Shown here: positions 18,261 to 26,150 of the stretch, one piece after another | How positions within the stretch are numbered: position 1 is the stretch's first letter | How the letters are laid out: each line of letters starts with the position of its first letter | Assembly (NCBI GenBank): GCA_026196775.1 | Contig: JAPHUD010000018.1 | Coordinates: 124,001-188,000, forward strand | Length of the DNA stretch: 64,000 nt | Origin: Flavobacteriales bacterium | GTDB lineage: Bacteria > Bacteroidota > Bacteroidia > Flavobacteriales_E > Vicingaceae | Direction: 5' to 3' | The notes under the pieces: model-generated | What the model saw: the letters and a program-made list of their open reading frames with translations, nothing else | What the model was told of the DNA's origin: nothing | The model's database searches: none | Position numbers and translations under genes: made by a program

Positions 18261-18329
18261 TGATTTTTGTATGTAGTTATCAACTTTAAAAGTAAAAATA
18301 GACTAAATTTCCAACAATCAATAAATTAC

Positions 18330-19058
18330 TTACAAATTGTTTCCTTCTTGGGGCAAATCTATATTGTCAATAATTGTGTTTTTGATATAGTTGTTTGGTG
18401 AAGAATCGGATATGGTGTTGTTTTCACATTTAATTGTTCGGGTAGGAAATTTTTGCATTAACTGATAATCGTGAGTAGCCATAAGAATAGCTTTTCCTTT
18501 TTTACTAATTTCAAAAAGCAGTTTAATAATTTCTTCAGAAGTTTCTGGATCCAAGTTTCCAGTTGGTTCATCTGCCAAAATTAAATCTGGTTCATTAAGT
18601 AAAGCACGTGCAATAACAACTCTTTGTTGTTCACCACCGGAAAGTTCATGAGGAAACTTAAAACCTTTGTTGGTTAGACCAACACTTTTGAGTACTTCTT
18701 CAATACGTTCATTCATTTTTTGTTTGTCTTTCCAACCGGTAGCTTTTAAAACAAAATTTAAGTTATCATGAATACTTCTGTCTGAAAGCAACTGAAAATC
18801 CTGAAAAACAATACCAAGTTTTCGTCTTAAAAAAGGAATTTGGCTCTTTTTAAGCTTGGTTAAATCAAAATCGCAAACACTTGCTGTTCCTTCTTTTAGA
18901 GGTAGATCACCATACAAAGTTTTAAGCAAGCTACTTTTACCAGAACCAGTTTTACCTATTAAATAAACAAACTCTCCTTTATCTATCTGAATAGAAATAT
19001 CTTGAAGGATTAAACTTTGTTTTTGGAAAATTTTTGCGTTTTCAATTGAAATAATCAT
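18330..19058 (-). CDS. ftsE: FtsE-like ABC transporter ATP-binding protein
   Basis: A 242-residue ABC ATPase: Walker A GKTGSGKS near 35-42, Q-loop FQDFQLL, signature [16 protein letters not shown], Walker [13 protein letters not shown] and the switch His in MATHDY. The [12 protein letters not shown] signature and size match FtsE, which with FtsX controls septal peptidoglycan hydrolases; the same features occur in LolD/MacB ATPases. No ftsX neighbour is visible, which is common in Bacteroidota where the genes are unlinked. The C-terminal tail is extended by about 20 polar residues. Confidence 0.85.
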   Translation of the reverse strand: MIISIENAKIFQKQSLILQDISIQIDKGEFVYLIGKTGSGKSSLLKTLYGDLPLKEGTASVCDFDLTKLKKSQIPFLRRKLGIVFQDFQLLSDRSIHDNLNFVLKATGWKDKQKMNERIEEVLKSVGLTNKGFKFPHELSGGEQQRVVIARALLNEPDLILADEPTGNLDPETSEEIIKLLFEISKKGKAILMATHDYQLMQKFPTRTIKCENNTISDSSPNNYIKNTIIDNIDLPQEGNNL

Positions 19059-19245
19059 GCTAATTATATAGTTATGAATAAAGGAACAAATTTATTTATT
19101 ATTTGACGATTGTGCTTATCAATTGCCTGATTTTAAAAAAATAATGTCAACACTACAACGTTGAAAACTTGGATAGATGCATGTCTCAAACTCAAGTTTA
19201 CGTTCTAATTTTACCGAATACAATCATTAAATTGGGAATGAACTA

Positions 19246-22200
19246 ATGGTATTAAAACGAATTTTAATTTTATGTGTGGTTTTAAGTGCAGTTTCAATAG
19301 TTATTGCTCAGAAAACAACCATTTATACTCATGATAATTTGGAATACAACGAAGCGTTAGAGTTGTATGATAAAGAAAAATTTAGTGCTGCTCAAGAGGT
19401 TTTTGAAAACATCATAAAAAGCACTTCAGATAAAAAATCTGAAATGGTGGTAAATGCTTCTTATTACCATGCACTTTGCGGTTTAGAGCTTTTTAATGAT
19501 GATGCTGAGGCGTTATTGATTGAGTTTGTACTTAAATATCCAGAAAGTCCGAAAGTAAAATTGGCTCATTTTCATTTAGGCAGGTATTATTTTAGAAAAA
19601 AGAAATATGATAAAACTCTGCAGTGGCTTGAGTTGATTGATGTGTATGATTTATCGGAAGAAGATAAAGCAGAATATTATTTTAAAAAAGGATACAGTTA
19701 TTTTGAAGAAGAAAATTTAGAAAAAGCTTCAGCAGCTTTTTTTGAAATTAAGGATACGGATAATGCATATAGTGCTGCTGCCAAATATTATTACGCACAT
19801 ATTGCTTACTTGCAAGGTAAATATGAAGCTGCTTTGCAAACTTTTTTAATGATTAAAAATGATGATAAATTCTCGCCCATAGTTCCTTATTACATCACTC
19901 AAATTTATTATTTACAAGAAAACTACGAGCAGCTTATAGCTTATGCTCCGGCATTGTTAGATACCGCAATTCCTAAAAGAGTAGGGGAGATTTCTCGTTT
20001 AATTGGAGATGCTTATTATAGAACCGATAAGTTTAATAAAGCTATTCCTTATCTTAACAAATACATTAAAGAAAAGCCTTATGAAGCCAATAGAGGAGAC
20101 TATTACCAGTTAGGTTATGCTTATTTTAAAGCGGATAGTTGCAATGAAGCGTTGCCTTGGCTGAAGAAGTCTATTTTTAAAAGTGATAGTTTGTCTCAGG
20201 TAGCTCATTATCATTTGGCAGAGTGTTACCTTAAACTCGGAGAAAAACGTCAGGCACAAAGTTCGTTTAGAGAAGCAGCAGTAATCGATTTTGATGCTCA
20301 AATTCAGGAAGATGCTCTTTTTAGTTTTGCTAAAATTTCTTACGAATTATCTTTTCATCCATTTAATGATGCGATAAGAGCTTTTGAAAAATTTATTAAT
20401 ACTTATCCTAATTCAACAAAACTAAGCGATGCTTATGAATTTTTGGTTGCTGTTTATTTTACCACTAAAAACTATAAAGCTGCTTTAGAATCGTTAGAAA
20501 ATATTAAAAAATTAGATCCCCAATTACAAGAAGCCTATCAGAAAATAGCTCATTATAGAGGTGTAGAATTGTTTAATAACCAAAACTATGCTAGTGCCAT
20601 TGTACATTTTGATAAGTCTGATAAATATCCCATATTGGGCGATTTAAAAATTAAAAATACTTTTTGGAAAGCAGAAGCCAATTATAGATTAGATGCTTAT
20701 AGTGATGCCATTGCCCTTTATAAAAAAGTAATTTATGAACCTAATGCTATTGCCTATTCATTTTATAATGAAGCACATTATAATTTAGGTTATTCTTATT
20801 TTAAATTAAAAGAATATGACAATGCTCAAAGCTGGTTTAGAAAATATATTCAAAATGATAAAACAGGCAAGTCTAAAACTAAGAATGATGCGTTGAATAG
20901 GATAGGAGATTGTTTTTTCATAAATAAAGAATATAAATCGGCAACAGAGTTTTATGATAAAGCAGCCATGATGGGTACTTATCAGTTAGAATATTCGCTA
21001 TACCAAAGTGCAGTTGCCAATGGTGTTATGGGGAATTACGATGATAAAATTAACTTGTTGAATACCTTAATTAACCAAAAACAAGCTTCTCATTTGTTAG
21101 ATGATGCCATTTATGAGTTAGGTAAAACACAGCAAGAGAGAAATAAAAACGATTTGGCTTTAGCTAATTTTAATTTGTTGATTAATGAACATCCAAACAG
21201 TACTTACATTAGTAAGGCGTTATTAAAAAGAGGGTTGATTTATTATAACAAAAAAGATGATGATAAAGCATTGGCCTCTTTCAAAAAAGTAGTTGACGAT
21301 TATTCCGGAACTGATGAAGCTAAACAGGCACTTAGCACCATTAAGAAAATTTATATAGATAAAGGAGATATTACTCAATATGAAAATTATTTGGCAGGGT
21401 TAAATAATGTAGATTCAACTCAATTGGTAATGGATAAAGATTATTTTGAAGTTGCTGAGAATAATTACATGAGTGGAGATTGTAATAAAGCAACGAATGA
21501 TTTTACTAAATATTTAGAGAAATATCCTAACGGAAATTATAAAATTCAGGCACATTACTACAAAGCTGTTTGCGAAAGAAAAGCTGGATTTAAGGATGAA
21601 GCATTGTTAGATTTTAGTGAAGTAATAAAGTATCCAAAAAATGCTTTTACAGAAGATGCCTTACTTAATGCTGCCAAGCTTAGCAAAGAATTAGGCAAAA
21701 CCGAAGATGCTCTAAATTATTTTAGTAAATTAGAGTATTTGGCTGATATGCAGGAAAATGTATTTTTAGCTCAGGTAGAACAAATGCGTTTAAACTTTGA
21801 ATTGGAAAATAATGATAACACGATAAAATATTGTGAGTTAATTATAAATAAAGACAATAATAACGCGACTCTATTAGCTGAAACGCATTTAATTTATGGT
21901 AAAACTGCCATAAGAAAAGATGACTATAATTTGGCTTTTAAAGAGTTTACTACAGCAGCAACTGCAAAAAACAAATATGGAGTTGAGGCAAAATACAATG
22001 TGGCTAATATTTTATACATGAGAGGCGACAATGATTTGTGTGAATCGGAAGTGTTTAGTTTAATAAAATCCTTTCCTTCTTATGATTTTTGGATAGGAAA
22101 ATCATTGATTTTATTAGCTGATAATTATGTTGCTAAAGAAGATTTATTTCAGGCAAAAATTACATTGAAGAATGTTAAGGATAATAGTAAGTACCCTGAA

Positions 22201-22401
22201 TTGGTATCTACCGCTACAGAAAAATTAAACATTATTGAAGCGCAAGAAAGTCAGAGAGAAAAACAAAAGGAGGAAGAGATAGAATTAAAATTATATGACA
22301 ATGTAAAGTTAGATGACTTATTTTATGAAGAAGAAAAAATAGAAAAAGAAGTAATTGAAGAAGAAATTAACCAACCTAAAAATGAAGATGAAAATGAGTA
22401 A
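19246..22401 (+). CDS. Large periplasmic TPR-repeat protein
   Basis: This 1051-residue protein has a signal peptide (cleaved near IVIAQK) followed by some twenty TPR-like helix pairs throughout (for example YNEALELYDKEKFSAAQEVF, HFHLGRYYFRKKKYDKTLQW) and a highly charged C-terminus (residues about 1005-1051, rich in Glu/Lys). It has no catalytic domain. Such proteins serve as scaffolds in the periplasm. Its 3' end overlaps the start region of the outer-membrane barrel gene at 22382, so the two are translationally coupled; a TPR protein followed by a plug-less TonB-receptor-like barrel is a frequent Bacteroidota pair. Confidence 0.85.
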   Translation: MVLKRILILCVVLSAVSIVIAQKTTIYTHDNLEYNEALELYDKEKFSAAQEVFENIIKSTSDKKSEMVVNASYYHALCGLELFNDDAEALLIEFVLKYPESPKVKLAHFHLGRYYFRKKKYDKTLQWLELIDVYDLSEEDKAEYYFKKGYSYFEEENLEKASAAFFEIKDTDNAYSAAAKYYYAHIAYLQGKYEAALQTFLMIKNDDKFSPIVPYYITQIYYLQENYEQLIAYAPALLDTAIPKRVGEISRLIGDAYYRTDKFNKAIPYLNKYIKEKPYEANRGDYYQLGYAYFKADSCNEALPWLKKSIFKSDSLSQVAHYHLAECYLKLGEKRQAQSSFREAAVIDFDAQIQEDALFSFAKISYELSFHPFNDAIRAFEKFINTYPNSTKLSDAYEFLVAVYFTTKNYKAALESLENIKKLDPQLQEAYQKIAHYRGVELFNNQNYASAIVHFDKSDKYPILGDLKIKNTFWKAEANYRLDAYSDAIALYKKVIYEPNAIAYSFYNEAHYNLGYSYFKLKEYDNAQSWFRKYIQNDKTGKSKTKNDALNRIGDCFFINKEYKSATEFYDKAAMMGTYQLEYSLYQSAVANGVMGNYDDKINLLNTLINQKQASHLLDDAIYELGKTQQERNKNDLALANFNLLINEHPNSTYISKALLKRGLIYYNKKDDDKALASFKKVVDDYSGTDEAKQALSTIKKIYIDKGDITQYENYLAGLNNVDSTQLVMDKDYFEVAENNYMSGDCNKATNDFTKYLEKYPNGNYKIQAHYYKAVCERKAGFKDEALLDFSEVIKYPKNAFTEDALLNAAKLSKELGKTEDALNYFSKLEYLADMQENVFLAQVEQMRLNFELENNDNTIKYCELIINKDNNNATLLAETHLIYGKTAIRKDDYNLAFKEFTTAATAKNKYGVEAKYNVANILYMRGDNDLCESEVFSLIKSFPSYDFWIGKSLILLADNYVAKEDLFQAKITLKNVKDNSKYPELVSTATEKLNIIEAQESQREKQKEEEIELKLYDNVKLDDLFYEEEKIEKEVIEEEINQPKNEDENE

Positions 22402-24112
22402 CAAAAACAGCAGTAGATTACTTTCTCCATATACAAAAGGATGGTTGCTTTTGGTTATGTGTTTTAGCATGGTTTTTACTCAAGCTCAAAACTCAAGTTT
22501 AGACTCAACAACTGTAATTAATGTTGAACCATATAAACCATTTTTAAATGAAGCACATAAAATTAAAAGCAACCCTGTTATTCAGGATACATTTAAAATT
22601 ATTCCTCAACTGAGATATTCATTTTTGGAGAAAAACATGCCTGTTTCATTTAATATTGATACCATTAAACACGCTAAAGTAGTTGGAGAACCTTTAACAA
22701 AATTATATAGAGGCTATGCAAAAGTGGGTTACGGTACCAATGGAACAACTGTGGCAGATGTGTTTTATAATTCAACTAGGAATAGAGATTATGCATGGGG
22801 AGTTCATGCCGGACATTTATCTTCTTCAGGATTAAAAGATGTAGGAAGATCTGCTTTTAGCGATAATCATTTTGGTTTGTATGGTAAAAAGTTTTCCAGA
22901 CAATTTACATGGAAATTAGGATTTGATTACGATAGAAATGCAGTTCATTATTATGGTATTCCTGATAGTTTACCTGTTCAATACACTCCATCGGAAGGAA
23001 TACAGCAGCAGCTATTAAATAAATATACAGGTGTTTTTAGTCTTTCGAGAAACTTTACCGATACCAATCAATTCGATTATAATGCTGATGTGAAATACTA
23101 TCATTTAAAAGATGTTTTTGGCGTTAGTGAAAATAACATTCAGGTTGATGGTAGATTTAATAAATACCACAAAAGAGAGTTATATGAATTGGGGGTGAAA
23201 GTAAATTACAATAAATTGACAAATGACTTAGAACTTAAGAGTACTACATCTGTAGGATTAATTCCACAAATAAGTACACAAACAAGTAAGTGGAAATTTA
23301 ACTTAGGAGCAGGTTTATTTGTTAACTCACAACAATTGTTAGAAGAGGAAAATGATTTTCATTTTTATCCTATAGCTGAGTTTAAATACAATATTGTTGA
23401 TGATATTATTATTCCATATGTTGGAATAAAAGGAGGAATTATAAATAACAACTTCAATACTTTTTTTGCAGAAAACCCTTTTGTAAATGCGGATGTTTTA
23501 GGAGTATTAAACAGCAATCAGAAATACGATATTTATGGTGGGATTAGAGGAAGTATAAGTGATAAAATTAGCTTTAAAACGAGTGTTAGTAAGCAAAAGA
23601 TAGATAATCAACCATTATATGTAAAAGAACATGCTACAGTACTTCAAAATAAATTTAATGTAATTTATGATGAAATTACTTTCTTCAACATAAATGCAGA
23701 AATAGCTTATCAGCAACTAGAAAAAATAAAAGTATTGTTTACAGCAGATTATTTTGCTTATGAAGCAGCAAAAGAGCTAGAAGTATGGCATAAACCAGAG
23801 TTTAAAACCATGGTGTCTGGAATTTATGATTTGTCAGATAAAATTTTGGTGAGATTAGATGTGTTTGTATTAGGAAAACAATATGCTAAAATATATACTA
23901 CAACTGCAACTACAGAAGGAATTATTACAACACCAGAAGCAAAAGAATTAGGTGGATTGGTAGATGTAAATGTTGGGTTTGAATACAGATATACCAAAAA
24001 ATTATCGGCTTTCATTAATTTTATGAATATTGGTTCTGTTGAATATGAAAAATATCAAGATTATGCAACACAAAGATTTAATATTTTAGGAGGTCTAACT
24101 TATAGTTTTTGA
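22382..24112 (+). CDS. Outer-membrane beta-barrel (TonB-dependent-receptor-like) partner of the TPR protein
   Basis: About 576 residues from the first ATG of a run of three in-frame ATGs (22382, 22388, 22394); an upstream TTG at 22355 is less likely because it lies deep inside the TPR gene. After a late signal sequence (WLLLVMCFSMVFTQAQ) come a short periplasmic stretch and many amphipathic strands (LYRGYAKVGYGTNGT, WKLGFDYDRNAVHYYG), ending in NILGGLTYSF with the terminal Phe of an outer-membrane barrel. No plug domain or TonB box is seen, so it is a barrel related to TonB-dependent receptors rather than a complete one. Substrate unknown. Confidence 0.8.
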   Translation: MKMKMSNKNSSRLLSPYTKGWLLLVMCFSMVFTQAQNSSLDSTTVINVEPYKPFLNEAHKIKSNPVIQDTFKIIPQLRYSFLEKNMPVSFNIDTIKHAKVVGEPLTKLYRGYAKVGYGTNGTTVADVFYNSTRNRDYAWGVHAGHLSSSGLKDVGRSAFSDNHFGLYGKKFSRQFTWKLGFDYDRNAVHYYGIPDSLPVQYTPSEGIQQQLLNKYTGVFSLSRNFTDTNQFDYNADVKYYHLKDVFGVSENNIQVDGRFNKYHKRELYELGVKVNYNKLTNDLELKSTTSVGLIPQISTQTSKWKFNLGAGLFVNSQQLLEEENDFHFYPIAEFKYNIVDDIIIPYVGIKGGIINNNFNTFFAENPFVNADVLGVLNSNQKYDIYGGIRGSISDKISFKTSVSKQKIDNQPLYVKEHATVLQNKFNVIYDEITFFNINAEIAYQQLEKIKVLFTADYFAYEAAKELEVWHKPEFKTMVSGIYDLSDKILVRLDVFVLGKQYAKIYTTTATTEGIITTPEAKELGGLVDVNVGFEYRYTKKLSAFINFMNIGSVEYEKYQDYATQRFNILGGLTYSF

Positions 24113-24140
24113 TTCTGACAGTCAATAGATTAAAAATAGT

Positions 24141-24174
24141 AAAAAGTCAATAAATTTATTTATTGACTTTTTTT
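24141..24174 (+). terminator. Intrinsic terminator of the TPR-barrel operon
   Basis: aaaagtcaataaa and tttattgactttt are perfect inverted arms with a 3-base loop and trailing T residues, about 30 bases after the barrel stop. Confidence 0.88.
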
Positions 24175-24224
24175 GTGTTTGAATTTCTTTAATAGATGTA
24201 ACTTGGCACCTTTTTTATATAATA

Positions 24225-25067
24225 ATGAAGGTGAAATTATATTTATTTTTAAGTTTATTAGTAGTCTCTTTTATACTTAAAGGACAAGAGATACTTCCGA
24301 TAAAAAAACAAATAAACAAAGGTAAAATTTATATTTTATGGGGATGGAATCAAGATTGGTACGCTCCATCAAGCATACATTTTACAGGAACAAATTATGA
24401 TTTTATTTTAACAGATGTAAAAGCTCATGACAAACAATCTGATTTTAATTACGAAACCTATTTTCATCCAAAATATATTACCTATCCACAAACTAATTTA
24501 AGATTGGGTTATTATATTTCTGATAAGTACGATATTTCTATAGGCGTAGATCACATGAAGTATGTTATTTCTAGTGTGCAAGATGTGAGAATTAGGGGGC
24601 ATATTAGAGATGAATCAATTTATTCTGGAGAATACATTAATAGTCCTTTTCATATTAATGAGAATTTTTTAAGATACGAACATACAGATGGATTAAATTA
24701 TATCAATATTGAACTAACCAGAAATGATAATTTATTACATCAATTTGCAAGCATTAATCCAGATAAGTTTCAGTTAAACTCTATGTTAGGTTTTGGATTA
24801 GGGCCTGTTTTACCAAAATCTAATGTTACGTTATGGAACAATGTAAGAAATGATAAGTTTCATTTTGCAGGATATGGGTTTTCTGGTAAAGCAGGGTTTA
24901 ATGCTATCTTTTATAAATATTTCTTTCTAAGAACAGCGTTCAAAGCAGGTTTTATAGATTTACCAGATGTTAGAACATCTAAAGATATTGCAGATAGAGC
25001 TAGTCAGAATATTTTATTTGTTGAATGGTACTTTGCTTTTGGTATGATGTTTCAGATAACGAAGTGA
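24225..25067 (+). CDS. Predicted outer-membrane protein of unknown function
   Basis: A 280-residue protein with a signal peptide (MKVKLYLFLSLLVVSFILKG, before QEI). The mature sequence has alternating strands rich in Tyr/Phe/Gly (KIYILWGWNQDWYAPSSIHF, LRLGYYISDKYDISIGV) and ends FAFGMMFQITK, consistent with a small outer-membrane barrel. The WGWN-W-Y-SSIHF start resembles an uncharacterised Bacteroidota family; I cannot name it. It follows a terminator, so has its own promoter, though none is clear. It is convergent with the PorP/SprF gene with 3 bases between the stops and no hairpin. Confidence 0.75.
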   Translation: MKVKLYLFLSLLVVSFILKGQEILPIKKQINKGKIYILWGWNQDWYAPSSIHFTGTNYDFILTDVKAHDKQSDFNYETYFHPKYITYPQTNLRLGYYISDKYDISIGVDHMKYVISSVQDVRIRGHIRDESIYSGEYINSPFHINENFLRYEHTDGLNYINIELTRNDNLLHQFASINPDKFQLNSMLGFGLGPVLPKSNVTLWNNVRNDKFHFAGYGFSGKAGFNAIFYKYFFLRTAFKAGFIDLPDVRTSKDIADRASQNILFVEWYFAFGMMFQITK

Positions 25068-25070
25068 GAA

Positions 25071-26129
25071 TTATTTAAAACGTACACTATGTCCTCTAGA
25101 AGGAGTTGAATTGAAGTTTCCGTAATATCCTAAACTTAATTCAAATCCTCCGTTTCCACCTGTTGCAGCAGTTAAATCAGACATATTAATGTCATAACTA
25201 ACCCCCATAGAAAAGCCTAACCAATTAAACCTAGCAACAGCATAAAATGCATCTCCAACACGCAAATAAGGTCCAATAGACATAGACATTTCATTTTGAT
25301 GATTGGTGAATTTAGATGCACTTTGTAATCTCATTTTTGCTTCGGCACCTAAATTAAAATACCTATTTGGTCCTTGTTGAGTAAAAATAAAGTTAGGAAG
25401 AACAGAAAATCCATTACTAGTAACAGCGGCATTTCCACCACCTCTGCCAACTTCAGCACCACCATGAATAGTAAATTTTCTTAGTAAAGGATCTTCATCA
25501 CTGTTAAAAGAAACATTTGGAGCGTTTAAGTGAAATAAAGAAACTCCAGCAAAGTATCTTGTGAAATCAGTAGGTGAGTAGAACCAATGAATTCCTGTCG
25601 CCATATCAAAAGCATTTACAGCATTGCCACCAAACTGATCAATTGTAGGAATCTCAGAATCAAAAGCAACACCATTCCATTGATCGTGAAAAGTTAAGTT
25701 ATTATAATTTAAAGAGCGTTGTATTGCTCCAGCTTGGAAACCAACAGAAATAAAATGATTTTTATTTCCACCGCCAATATCTAAATGATAAGCCAATGCT
25801 AAACTGTATTTCACATTAGAGAATTTTGATACACCAGCGTCATCTTTATAAAAATTTAATCCTAAGCCAAACATTCCTCCTTTCATTTTCTTTAAAACAG
25901 GAGCATCAAAAGAGGCTGCAATTGTAGTATAAGGTTCACTAACAGAAGCCCATTGATTTCTATAGTTTAAAATACCTCTTATGTCTCCATTAAAAGCACC
26001 AGCACTGGCAGGGTTAACCGTCATTGGAGAAGAAAAAAATTGTGAGAAATGTGCATCTTGCTGCCCAAATAAAGGGAAGCTAATTAGTAAAGATAAAACG
26101 CTAGTTATATATAAATTTTTCATAATCAT
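25071..26129 (-). CDS. PorP/SprF family type IX secretion membrane protein
   Basis: This 352-residue outer-membrane barrel starts with a signal peptide and then QQDAHFSQFFSSPMTVNPAS, the hallmark of the PorP/SprF family, with NYRNQWASVSEPYTT and a C-terminal ELSLGYYG region. Family members help export or anchor specific T9SS cargo at the cell surface. It lies 21 bases downstream of the gene for a large secreted protein with a type B T9SS signal, the usual cargo-first arrangement (as for sprB-sprF), so it is most likely the dedicated partner of that protein. The first in-frame ATG (26129) is followed by a second (MKN); either start gives the same mature protein. Confidence 0.92.
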   Translation of the reverse strand: MIMKNLYITSVLSLLISFPLFGQQDAHFSQFFSSPMTVNPASAGAFNGDIRGILNYRNQWASVSEPYTTIAASFDAPVLKKMKGGMFGLGLNFYKDDAGVSKFSNVKYSLALAYHLDIGGGNKNHFISVGFQAGAIQRSLNYNNLTFHDQWNGVAFDSEIPTIDQFGGNAVNAFDMATGIHWFYSPTDFTRYFAGVSLFHLNAPNVSFNSDEDPLLRKFTIHGGAEVGRGGGNAAVTSNGFSVLPNFIFTQQGPNRYFNLGAEAKMRLQSASKFTNHQNEMSMSIGPYLRVGDAFYAVARFNWLGFSMGVSYDINMSDLTAATGGNGGFELSLGYYGNFNSTPSRGHSVRFK

Positions 26130-26150
26130 AAATTTAAATGTAAAATGTAT

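Noticed and set aside
24203-24218. TTGGCACC followed by T-rich sequence before the gene at 24225, as a sigma-54 promoter
   Set aside because: The -24 half matches but -12 reads TTAT instead of TTGC, there is no dyad enhancer nearby, and the start of transcription would fall at or after the ATG.
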